Shown here in pieces: positions 1-6,222 of a stretch of 7,916 nucleotides of DNA. This stretch comes from CAJCBL01 sp035298965. GTDB taxonomy: Bacteria > Verrucomicrobiota > Verrucomicrobiia > Opitutales > Opitutaceae. The stretch lies in contig DATGXO010000007.1 in NCBI GenBank assembly GCA_035298965.1, positions 1 through 7,916 of the forward strand, read 5' to 3'. The notes beneath the pieces are model-generated. The model was not told the DNA's origin. It was given only the letters and a program-made list of their open reading frames with translations, and ran no database searches. Made by a program: the position numbers and the translations under genes. Numbering within the stretch: position 1 is the first letter of the stretch; the number at the start of each line of letters is the position of its first letter.

Positions 1-491
1 CGGTCGAGATTGTCGCCGCGTTCCTCGGCGGCGACGCGTTCGCGCGGATCGCCCTCGAGGTGGGAGAACGGCATGAGCACCGCTTTGGCGTCGGGATCGA
101 GCGCCACAGCGAACACGCCGAAGAAGGTGCCGATCAGCAGCAGCGCCGCCGCGAAACGGAACGCACCGAAGCGCCGACGAAAAGTCCGCGGGAACGTGCT
201 CACGAACCAATGCCACGGGCGCACGTGGCGGACTTCGGCCTCGGCGCCGTGCACCTCGGCGTAGGCGCGGGCGACGAGTCCCTCGAGGTAGCGGCGCGCC
301 TCGGGTTCGGCGGCGAAAGTGGCGAGCCGTGCAAGGTCGGCGGAGGCGCGCTGGTAGAGGCGCTCGAGCTCGCGCGCCTCGTCGAGCGGCAGCGGACGCC
401 ACGGGTCCTTTGTGCGGAGGCGCAGCAGCGTGTCGAGGCGCTCCCACTTGGGGCGCTCCTCGTGCACGAAACGTTCGAGATCGACGATCAT
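1..491 (-). CDS. SpoIIM family (stage II sporulation protein M-like) membrane protein, C-terminus cut by window edge
   Basis: The ATG is at 491-489 and the frame stays open to base 1, so 163 codons are visible and the C-terminus is missing. The first 100 residues are charged and helical, starting MIVDLERFVHEERPKWERLD, followed by several Arg/Glu-rich helices. A membrane helix lies at about residues 112-131 (FAAALLLIGTFFGVFAVAL). This N-terminal layout (opening VDLERF...RPxWxRLD, soluble helices, then the first helix of a multi-pass domain) matches SpoIIM/DUF95 proteins found beside MoxR and RDD genes, which usually run past 300 residues. In Bacillus, SpoIIM anchors peptidoglycan hydrolases during engulfment. 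Here the role is unknown, and the name does not imply sporulation. The gene follows the DUF58 gene by 7 bases, so co-transcription is likely. The ATG has no Shine-Dalgarno sequence. The family call rests on remembered sequence pattern plus operon context. Confidence 0.85.
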   Translation of the reverse strand, partial: MIVDLERFVHEERPKWERLDTLLRLRTKDPWRPLPLDEARELERLYQRASADLARLATFAAEPEARRYLEGLVARAYAEVHGAEAEVRHVRPWHWFVSTFPRTFRRRFGAFRFAAALLLIGTFFGVFAVALDPDAKAVLMPFSHLEGDPRERVAAEERGDNLD

Positions 492-498
492 CGGAAGA

Positions 499-1830
499 TC
501 AGAGCGCCTGACGGCGTTTCACCTGCAGGTATTGGCTCACGAGTTCGGCCGCGAGGTGCTCGTCCTCGAGCAGATGGGCGGTGGCGCCGCAGGGGCGCAG
601 CGTTTGCGCGAGCGCGTGGGCTTCGGCCCAGCGGGCGTGGCCGGCGAGGTGTCGCGCGATCTCGGCGGCGCTCGCGACCGGCCGGCTGAAGAGCGGGGCG
701 ACATCGGGCGCGCGGAGCTGGTTGACGAGAACGAGGTGCTGGCGCGCGAGCAGCGGGATCTGGCGCGCGAAATCCTCGGCGAGCACGGGGTCCGAGAGAT
801 CGGTGAGGAAGAACAACAGCGCGCGTTGGCGCAGCGCGGTGCGCAGATGGCGCACGATCTCGGCCATGTCGGGCGTGGCCTCGCTCGGTTGCAGCGTGTG
901 CAAGGCCTCGCGACATGCGCCGTAGTGCACGGCGCCGTTGCCCGCACGGAGGAACGTGCGCACGCGGTCGTCGTACACGAGCAGGCCGAAACGGTCGCCC
1001 TGGCGCTGCGCCGCGAGCAGCAGCACGAGCGCCGCGGCGAGGTAGCGGTCGAGCACGGTCTGCGTGGTGCCGTCGCGCTCGATCACGCGCCCGGAGAGCC
1101 GCGAGGCGTCGAGAACGACGTAGATCTCCTGCGTGCGCTCGGTCTGGAAGATTTTCGTGATCGGTTTGCCGCGCTTGGCGGTGGCTTTCCAGTGGACCTC
1201 GTCGAAGCCGTCGCCGGGCTGGTACTCGCGCAGTTTCTCGAACTCACGTCCGCGCCCGACAGTACGCTGGAGCTTCGCGCCGACTTGCCCACGGTCGAGG
1301 AACACGGCGGCGAGCGCGCGGCGTTCGCTGAAGAGGTTCGGGTAAACGCGAAGCTCGCCCGTGAGTGTGGTGCGGCGACGAAGTTGCCAGAGTTGGAAAA
1401 CGGAGAGCGTCTCGACGCACGCGAGCAGCGCAGAAAAACGTCCGCGGCGGCGCGGCACGCAGGACCATTCCGCGCGGGCGTGCGTCGCGCCGGCGGGCAG
1501 GTCGATCAGGAGTTCCTGACGCTCCTCGTCGAAGGCGGCGGGCAGCCCGAGACCGACGCGGACACGCCGGGTTTGCGGCAGGCCGTGAACGAACGTGAGC
1601 GGGATTTTCGCCGGACGGTCCTTCGCCATGCGGACGATCGGCGGCATCGAGACCGCGGGCGGCTCCGCGCGACGCAGGCTCAGCCCGAGGTCGACGAGCG
1701 CGGCGAGTACGACGAGCAGCAGCGCGAGGATCCAGAGCGGCGCGAGCTGCGGCCACGGTCCGGCGGCGATCGCCAACACGATGACGATCACGAGCAGGCC
1801 GAAGAGACGTGGAGCCGGGAGGAAGGACAC
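499..1830 (-). CDS. DUF58 domain protein with VWA-like region (MoxR partner)
   Basis: This is a 443-residue protein. Two N-terminal membrane helices (about 10-24 and 29-50) are followed by a region of beta-sandwich appearance. The DUF58 signature lies at about 194-231: GREFEKLREYQPGDGFDEVH, then WKATAKRGKP. The C-terminal half resembles a von Willebrand factor A fold, with strand IYVVLDASRLSG (237-248) and a second acidic site TDLSDP (343-348). The metal site is imperfect, because Leu245 stands where DxSxS expects Ser. Proteins of this family are encoded next to MoxR ATPases and are thought to work with them as adaptor or substrate partners, probably at the membrane. The start is GTG at 1830-1828. 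No ATG, GTG or TTG lies in frame between it and the moxR stop, and this start includes both membrane helices. The gene shares its reading frame with the moxR-type gene 48 bases upstream. No Shine-Dalgarno sequence is visible. Confidence 0.93.
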   Translation of the reverse strand: MSFLPAPRLFGLLVIVIVLAIAAGPWPQLAPLWILALLLVVLAALVDLGLSLRRAEPPAVSMPPIVRMAKDRPAKIPLTFVHGLPQTRRVRVGLGLPAAFDEERQELLIDLPAGATHARAEWSCVPRRRGRFSALLACVETLSVFQLWQLRRRTTLTGELRVYPNLFSERRALAAVFLDRGQVGAKLQRTVGRGREFEKLREYQPGDGFDEVHWKATAKRGKPITKIFQTERTQEIYVVLDASRLSGRVIERDGTTQTVLDRYLAAALVLLLAAQRQGDRFGLLVYDDRVRTFLRAGNGAVHYGACREALHTLQPSEATPDMAEIVRHLRTALRQRALLFFLTDLSDPVLAEDFARQIPLLARQHLVLVNQLRAPDVAPLFSRPVASAAEIARHLAGHARWAEAHALAQTLRPCGATAHLLEDEHLAAELVSQYLQVKRRQAL

Positions 1831-1878
1831 CGGAGAAACGAGGAACTCGGAACGGGGAACGGGTTTGGGGCGGAAGGA
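1831..1878 (-). other. 48-base spacer between MoxR-type and DUF58 genes
   Basis: This spacer has no stop codon in the frame shared by the two flanking genes, so only the TGA at 1881-1879 separates their reading frames. Most of it is taken up by the heptamer repeat annotated separately. I see no terminator hairpin, no -35/-10 promoter pair and no Shine-Dalgarno sequence before the GTG start at 1830. Confidence 0.6.
1833..1860 (-). repeat. Four tandem 7-base units GTTYCNN
   Basis: Read on the minus strand from 1860 to 1833, the sequence divides exactly into GTTCCCC, GTTCCGA, GTTCCTC and GTTTCTC. The first three share GTTCC and the fourth differs by one base in that core. The array ends two bases before the GTG start of the DUF58 gene. 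A similar 28-base, four-unit array with a TTC core lies upstream of the moxR-type gene. Its function is unknown. Heptameric short tandem repeats (STRR) in spacers are known from filamentous cyanobacteria, but nothing here shows homology to those. Confidence 0.75.
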
Positions 1879-2844
1879 TCAGCGCGGGACGGCGACTTGC
1901 TCGAGGAGGCGGGCGAGAACTTCGTCGATCGTGAGACCTTCGATCTCGAACTCGGGGCGGAGCACGAGGCGGTGGCCGAGCACGGCGGGAGCGAGGCCGC
2001 GCACGTCGTCGGGCGTGACGTAGTCGCGGCCGGCGAGGGCGGCGGCGGCGCGGGCGCCGAGCAGCAGGCATTGGGTGGCGCGCGGGCCGGCGCCGACGAG
2101 CACGCTCTCGTGCGACCGCGTGGCGCGGACGATGTCGACGACGTAGGTCGTGATCTCGTCGCGGAGCGTGAGTTGTTCGAGGGCGGCGCGAAGCTCGGCG
2201 AGTTGGCCGGAGGGCAGGATGGGTTGCACGGCGCCGGCGGCGAGCGCGGCCTCGGGGGTGTCGCGGCCGAGCATGCGTTTCGCGAGTTGCAGCTCCTCGT
2301 CGCGCGCGGGCGGCGCCATCTGGATCTTCACCATGAAGCGGTCCTTCTGTGCATCAGGAAGCGGATACGTGCCCTCGGAATCGGCGGGGTTCTGCGTGGC
2401 GAAGACGGTGAAATCGGGGTCGAGCGCGTGCGTTTCGCGGTCGATCGAGACCTGACGTTCCTGCATGGCCTGAAGGAGCGCGGCCTGGGTTTTGGCGGGC
2501 GCGCGGTTTATCTCGTCGGCGAGGAGAAACGCGGTGAACACCGGGCCGCGTACGAGGAGGAATTCGTTGCGCTGGAGATTGAAGACGTTGGTGCCGGTGA
2601 TGTCGGACGGCATCAGGTCGGGGGTGAACTGCACGCGGCCGCTCGTGGCGCCGAGCACGCGGGCGAGCGTGCGCACCAGGAGCGTCTTGGCGACGCCGGG
2701 CACGCCCTCGATCAACGCGTGCTGGCGGGTGAGGAGCGTGATGAGCGCGAGTTCGACGGCGCGGTCCTGGCCGATGACGACCTTGGCGACTTCGGCGCGC
2801 GCGGCGGCGAGGGTGGCGGTGAGTTGTTCGAGGGCGGGGTGCAT
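1879..2844 (-). CDS. MoxR-type AAA+ ATPase
   Basis: This is a 321-residue protein, a full-length MoxR-family size. Walker A is GVPGVAKT (47-54) and Walker B is LLADEINRAP (107-116, Asp110/Glu111). Sensor 1 is ATQNP (149-153), an arginine-finger-type segment QKDRF lies at 166-170, and sensor 2 is GAGPRATQ (251-258). The C-terminal lid (about 230-315) is the AAA_lid type usual for this family. All catalytic motifs look intact. MoxR ATPases use ATP hydrolysis to remodel or activate partner proteins, usually with a VWA-domain protein. Here the partner is most likely the DUF58 protein encoded just downstream. Neighbouring DUF4350, DUF4129 and SpoIIM genes suggest membrane targets. The ATG at 2844 has no Shine-Dalgarno sequence and is preceded by a heptamer repeat in an 81-base spacer, the longest in the window. 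Subfamily assignment needs phylogeny. Confidence 0.97.
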   Translation of the reverse strand: MHPALEQLTATLAAARAEVAKVVIGQDRAVELALITLLTRQHALIEGVPGVAKTLLVRTLARVLGATSGRVQFTPDLMPSDITGTNVFNLQRNEFLLVRGPVFTAFLLADEINRAPAKTQAALLQAMQERQVSIDRETHALDPDFTVFATQNPADSEGTYPLPDAQKDRFMVKIQMAPPARDEELQLAKRMLGRDTPEAALAAGAVQPILPSGQLAELRAALEQLTLRDEITTYVVDIVRATRSHESVLVGAGPRATQCLLLGARAAAALAGRDYVTPDDVRGLAPAVLGHRLVLRPEFEIEGLTIDEVLARLLEQVAVPR

Positions 2845-2925
2845 GGTGGGCGCAGAATGATGAAGGCAGAGCGCAGAACGAATGAAGCGGTGGGATGGGG
2901 GCGGCGGAACCGGGCGGGGACTCGG
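2845..2925 (-). other. 81-base spacer between DUF4350 and MoxR-type genes
   Basis: This is the longest non-coding stretch in the window. On the coding strand it is rich in C and T. Its promoter-distal half holds the heptamer repeat annotated separately, and its first half is a C-rich run. I see no -35/-10 pair, no stem-loop followed by T's and no Shine-Dalgarno sequence before the ATG at 2844. It could still hold a promoter for the last three genes, since promoter motifs are poorly known outside model bacteria. Confidence 0.55.
2852..2879 (-). repeat. Four tandem 7-base units, NYTCNNC
   Basis: Read on the minus strand from 2879 to 2852, the units are GTTCTGC, GCTCTGC, CTTCATC and ATTCTGC. 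Each fits N-Y-T-C-N-N-C. A further TTCATTC (2886-2880) precedes them slightly out of phase. The same region also shows as a 21-base repeat on the plus strand (GCGCAGAA at 2850-2857 and 2871-2878), which is three heptamers. Unit length, copy number (four) and TTC core match the array upstream of the DUF58 gene. Confidence 0.65.
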
Positions 2926-4176
2926 TCAGTGTTTCGAAACGGGTGTGACGGAGCGGCGGCGCAGGGCGGCGACGACGGCGTTGTAACCGGAGACTGGCTC
3001 GGCGTGGCCGGCGAGTGCGGCGTCGGCGCGGGCGCTGTCGCCCGGGCGCGCGGTGCGGCGCCACTCGGCGAGGCAGGTGGGCAGAAGTTGTTTCGCGGGC
3101 ACGGCGCGGCGGAGCAGTGCGGCGAGACTGCTGGTCGGGCGGTAGTCGAGGGCCGTCTCGGCCGACGCCGGTGTGGGCGGCACGAAGGCCGCGCCGATGC
3201 GCCAGACGTAGAGGCCGGCGAGCAGCACGCAGAGGGCGAACGCCGGCATCAGTCCGTAACGGCGCGCGAGCGCGGCGATGCCGGGACTGGCAGCGACGCC
3301 GAGGTGGTGCTCGTCGAAGACGACGCGACGGTGCGGGCCGGCGAGGCGCACGAGGAGGGCGGTCGCGCGGGCGCGTTGCAGCGCCTCGTTGCTGACGAGA
3401 AACGAATCGGTGAGCACGACGAGCGTGCCGGCGCCCACGGCGTGTTCGCCCCAGAGCGGTTTCTCGTCGCGCGCGAGTACCACGGTCCACTGCGCCGGAT
3501 CGTCGGGCGCGACGACGAGGGAACTTTCCCAGCGGAGATCGGGAGGGGGAGCGAGATCGTCGACATCCTGCGCAGCGAGGCGGCCGCTGTGGTCGCGTTG
3601 CAGTTCGATCTTGAGGCCCCAGCGCGCGAACGCATCGACCGGCGGCGGGCGCTTGGGCGCGGTCTTGGCGGGTTTCGGGGGATGGGCGGGATCGGTATCT
3701 TCGGCCGGTTCGGCGGCGGGCTCGGGCGCAATGCGGTCGTGTTTCTCCTTCTCTAGGCGCTCCTCCTTGAGTTTGTCACGAGCGGCGGCGTCGCGCTCGA
3801 GCTCGGAGGTGGGCGCGTAGCGCTCCGCGGCGAGGCAGATGACGACGCGCGCACCGCGGGTGAGGGCGGAGTTCAGCGCGGCGAAATCCTCGGCCGGCAT
3901 CGCGGTCCAGTCGTGGCGCGAGGAGCCGACGAAGAACAACGTGGCTGCTCCGGCCGGGCGGAGTTTCTCCGGCGGGACGAGCGAGCGCTCGACGTGGAAA
4001 CCTGGCAGCGAGGCCAGTGCATCGTGCCACGCTCGCGCGCCGAGCGGATCGGCGCGGAAGGATGAATACGGCGGGTAGAGGTCGCGCGCGAGCCGGCGTT
4101 GGAAGACCAGCCCGAGGCCGAGGACCAGCAGGAGGGCGAGGGCGCCGAGCGCGAGAAGCTGGAGGCGCGGCTTCAT
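2926..4176 (-). CDS. DUF4350 domain membrane protein
   Basis: This is a 416-residue protein. A signal-anchor helix (about 8-26) is followed by a DUF4350-type domain beginning RADPLGARAWHDAL (41-54), with core strands TLFFVGSSRHDW (79-90) and ARVVICL (109-115). Residues 126-180 are a charged Lys/Glu-rich helix followed by a Pro/Ala/Lys-rich linker that interrupts the domain. The domain resumes with TLVVLTDSFLVSNEAL (251-266) and the motif VVFDEHHLG (285-293). A second membrane helix lies at about 306-330, with a cytoplasmic-looking basic tail. The expected topology puts the domain outside the membrane. DUF4350 proteins recur between DUF4129 and MoxR genes, and their biochemical role is unknown. 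The ATG at 4176 was chosen because it overlaps the DUF4129 stop (ATGA) and gives a clean signal anchor. The frame continues upstream to 4794, but that part is out-of-frame shadow of the DUF4129 gene. Confidence 0.88.
   Translation of the reverse strand: MKPRLQLLALGALALLLVLGLGLVFQRRLARDLYPPYSSFRADPLGARAWHDALASLPGFHVERSLVPPEKLRPAGAATLFFVGSSRHDWTAMPAEDFAALNSALTRGARVVICLAAERYAPTSELERDAAARDKLKEERLEKEKHDRIAPEPAAEPAEDTDPAHPPKPAKTAPKRPPPVDAFARWGLKIELQRDHSGRLAAQDVDDLAPPPDLRWESSLVVAPDDPAQWTVVLARDEKPLWGEHAVGAGTLVVLTDSFLVSNEALQRARATALLVRLAGPHRRVVFDEHHLGVAASPGIAALARRYGLMPAFALCVLLAGLYVWRIGAAFVPPTPASAETALDYRPTSSLAALLRRAVPAKQLLPTCLAEWRRTARPGDSARADAALAGHAEPVSGYNAVVAALRRRSVTPVSKH
4173..4176 (-). promoter_or_regulatory. 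ATGA stop/start overlap, DUF4129 to DUF4350
   Basis: The last base pairs of the DUF4129 gene (TGA) and the ATG of the DUF4350 gene share the tetranucleotide ATGA on the minus strand. This arrangement usually reflects translational coupling by re-initiation. It is the more plausible here because no Shine-Dalgarno sequence precedes the ATG. Confidence 0.7.
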
Positions 4177-5861
4177 GCGGCGGCGGGGGTGGGCGCGAAC
4201 TCGGCGAGCCAGTCGCGGACGAGCGGCTCGGTGGCGGGCACGTCGCCGTACCAGGCATCTTCGAACGCTCGGCGGCGGGCGCGGAAGTGCTCGACGAGTT
4301 CGCGACGGGTGAGCGCGCGGCGGGCGAGTTCGCGTTCGTAGTCGAGGTTGGTCTTGAAGCGGGTGAGCACGAGCAGGCCTTCCGCGGCGCGACGCGCGAG
4401 CGTGGCGAGGTAGAGCGCGCGCAGGGCGAGGCGCCATTCGCCGGCGGCGATCTGCGCGCGGGCGAGCTCGAGCCAACCCTCGTACGGAAGTTGCGCGGCC
4501 TGCACGGACTCGTCGCGCAGGTCTGGCACGGCGGCGGAGACCGGCTGAGCGGTCTGAACTGTCACCGAAGAGCGGGCACGGGAGGATTTCCAGATCTGCG
4601 CCGCGAGCCAGCACAGGCCGAGCACCGCGGCGCCGAGCAGCGCGTAGAGCAGGATTTTCATCGCGCCGGCGGCCGCACCGGCGCCGGCGGCGTTCCCAGC
4701 GGAGCGGCCACCGAAGATAGCCTCGAGCCAATTCACGAAACGACCGAGCGTGCGACCGATGGAGCGCAGCGTGCGTTGGAGGAATGCGGAGCAATCGGCG
4801 AAGAACCGCTCGACGGCGTTAAGCTCGGCGGGCGCGGCTTCGGACGGCAGCGGGCGGAGCGCCCACTGGAAGTCGTCAGCCTCGAGCGTGCGGTTGATCG
4901 CGTGGTCGAGTTCGGGCACGGAGGCGACGGCGCTCGGGACGGAGTTCGCGGTCGGTGGCTGCGTCGGCTCTGCTGCGCGCGCGGTGCGGGGCGTGGCGGC
5001 GAAGAATAGGAGGGTCGCGAGCAGAGCGGCGGCAGCGCGGTTGAGCGACGCGGAGGGCGGGCGGAGGCGGGCGAGTTCGCTGCGCAGGTCGTCACCGGTT
5101 TTTCGGGAGCGGCTGTGGAAAACCCGGAGGGTGTAGAACGCCTTCACGAGCGGATCGACGGCGAGCCATGTGAGCGAGGTGACGAGCGTGAGGAAGGTGG
5201 TGTTCAGGAAGGCGACGCCGTGTAGCTCGAAGATGCTCGCGCAGCCGAGGAAGCGCGTGGCCAGCCACGGCACGGCGTAGAACGCCGCGGCGAGATTGAG
5301 CCAGACGACCGCTGCGAGCACTTGGATCCAGAGCAGCCCGAGGTGATTTTGCGCGGGCCAGACCTCGGCGAGCGCCCACGCCTCGCGTCGCAGCGGCGGG
5401 CGGTCGGCGGCGGGCGCGCCGAGCACGGTGGCGTTCTGGTGCAACGCATAGACCCAGCCGAAGGGAGCGGTGAGGACGGCGGCGAGCGGGAGCGCGACGA
5501 CACCCCATACCTGGAGTCGGAGCTGGGCGGCGGCGAGCGCGCGGAGGTTTTTCGCGGAGAACGTGGGCGGCGGCGCGCCGAGGCGGAGGGCGAGGAGGTG
5601 CGCGCAGAAGGCGGACTGTCCGGCCTTGAGCGCGGCGAAGAGCGCCACGAGCGCGGCGGCGGCGAAGGCGCGTTCGCCCGGCCCGGGGGCGAACCACGAG
5701 GCGCGTGCCCAGAAATAACACACGCCGGCAACCCACGGCACGGCGCCGGCGAAATACGCGAGCCACGCGGCCAGCGGCGCACGCCGGAGGAGCTGGATCG
5801 ACTCCTCGACGAGCTCGGTGCCGGACGGACCGTCGCGGCGGGCGGGGCGGAGCGCCTTCAT
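4173..5861 (-). CDS. Multi-pass membrane protein with C-terminal DUF4129 domain
   Basis: This is a 562-residue protein in two parts. Residues 1-250 form a membrane domain with helices at about 31-53, 64-90, 112-134, 174-206 and 213-236; I do not recognise its family. Residues 276-297 then look like a signal peptide (hydrophobic run LLATLLFFAAT, then ARAAEP). After that come a Pro/Ala-rich stretch, an extracytoplasmic-looking segment (about 315-390), a Gly/Ala-rich linker and a final helix (about 400-424). The C-terminal DUF4129 domain spans about 455-540: GEWRLALRALYLATLARRA, then TRFKTN (500-505), the YERELARR segment and FEDAWYG (533-539). DUF4129 also forms the C-terminal tail of TgpA-type membrane transglutaminases, but no transglutaminase core is present here. 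The domain likely faces the cytoplasm, where MoxR/DUF58 could act on it (inference). The start overlaps the upstream stop by 4 bases. Confidence 0.88.
   Translation of the reverse strand: MKALRPARRDGPSGTELVEESIQLLRRAPLAAWLAYFAGAVPWVAGVCYFWARASWFAPGPGERAFAAAALVALFAALKAGQSAFCAHLLALRLGAPPPTFSAKNLRALAAAQLRLQVWGVVALPLAAVLTAPFGWVYALHQNATVLGAPAADRPPLRREAWALAEVWPAQNHLGLLWIQVLAAVVWLNLAAAFYAVPWLATRFLGCASIFELHGVAFLNTTFLTLVTSLTWLAVDPLVKAFYTLRVFHSRSRKTGDDLRSELARLRPPSASLNRAAAALLATLLFFAATPRTARAAEPTQPPTANSVPSAVASVPELDHAINRTLEADDFQWALRPLPSEAAPAELNAVERFFADCSAFLQRTLRSIGRTLGRFVNWLEAIFGGRSAGNAAGAGAAAGAMKILLYALLGAAVLGLCWLAAQIWKSSRARSSVTVQTAQPVSAAVPDLRDESVQAAQLPYEGWLELARAQIAAGEWRLALRALYLATLARRAAEGLLVLTRFKTNLDYERELARRALTRRELVEHFRARRRAFEDAWYGDVPATEPLVRDWLAEFAPTPAAA
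5858..5861 (-). promoter_or_regulatory. ATGA stop/start overlap, B-box protein to DUF4129
   Basis: The TGA of the 120-residue zinc-finger protein overlaps the ATG of the DUF4129 gene on the minus strand. This suggests translational coupling, and it supports both gene boundaries and the inclusion of the small zinc-finger gene in the operon. Confidence 0.7.
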
Positions 5862-6220
5862 GGCTTGGCGCCCGGGGCGGGCAGCTCCTGCCAGACGGTG
5901 GCGTCGTGGACGTTTTGCGGAATCCGCGCGAGCAGTTCGCCGACAAAGAAGAACGCGAACCAGAGGAAAACGGCGGCAGCGGCCAGCGAGAGCGCGTGGC
6001 GCAGGCCGGAGAGATCACGCGAGGCGCGGGCCGGGGCGGCGGTGAGCTTCGCGAGACAACCGGAGCAGAGCAGGCGGCCTTCGTGCTCGACGACGCATTC
6101 GCGGCAGAACGGCTGACCGCAGGCGGGGCAACGCGCGGCGGCTTCGCGGTCGGGGTGGCGGGCACAGCGCCAGGCCCGCACGGCGACGGGGCGGAACTCG
6201 GGCACGGGCGGCGGCGGCAT
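5858..6220 (-). CDS. Small B-box-like zinc-finger membrane protein
   Basis: This is a 120-residue protein. After a Pro-rich N-terminus there are eight likely zinc ligands: Cys19, His22, Cys31, Cys34, Cys39, Cys42, Cys52 and Cys55. The spacing is C-x2-H-x8-C-x2-C-x4-C-x2-C-x9-C-x2-C, which resembles a B-box zinc finger binding two metal ions. One membrane helix follows at about 76-98 (HALSLAAAAVFLWFAFFFVG) and the protein ends in a short tail. The finger should lie in the cytoplasm, where B-box-type domains usually mediate protein contacts. The 192-residue protein two genes upstream has the same finger with identical spacing, so the two are probably related by duplication. The gene starts 2 bases after the preceding stop and overlaps the next gene by 4 bases. 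No enzymatic function can be read from the sequence. Confidence 0.85.
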   Translation of the reverse strand: MPPPPVPEFRPVAVRAWRCARHPDREAAARCPACGQPFCRECVVEHEGRLLCSGCLAKLTAAPARASRDLSGLRHALSLAAAAVFLWFAFFFVGELLARIPQNVHDATVWQELPAPGAKP

Positions 6221-6222
6221 GA

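Noticed and set aside
1833..1860. CRISPR or attachment-site interpretation of the heptamer arrays.
   Set aside because: Units are 7 bases without spacers, far too short for CRISPR, and no integrase or flanking tRNA is present.
2845..2925. Promoter or terminator in the 81-base spacer.
   Set aside because: I could not find a -35/-10 pair or a stem-loop with a T-run, so I list only the spacer and its repeat.
412..3756. A 1114-codon open frame on the plus strand, the longest in the window.
   Set aside because: It is exactly codon-aligned opposite three genes (DUF58, MoxR, DUF4350) that happen to share one minus-strand frame. It stays open because GC-rich genes avoid TTA, CTA and TCA, and it ends at a CTA codon of the DUF4350 gene. 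Its product is Arg/Gly/Glu-rich with no domain.
4177..4794. Upstream extension of the DUF4350 frame to 4794, giving 622 residues.
   Set aside because: The extra part is Arg-rich, has no domain and lies fully inside the DUF4129 domain in another frame. The ATG at 4176 gives a proper signal anchor and an ATGA overlap.
4017..5009. Long plus-strand frames of 330, 264 and 313 codons across 4017-6646.
   Set aside because: They lie opposite well-supported genes with recognisable domains and have the Gly/Arg/Glu-rich composition expected of antisense frames in GC-rich DNA.
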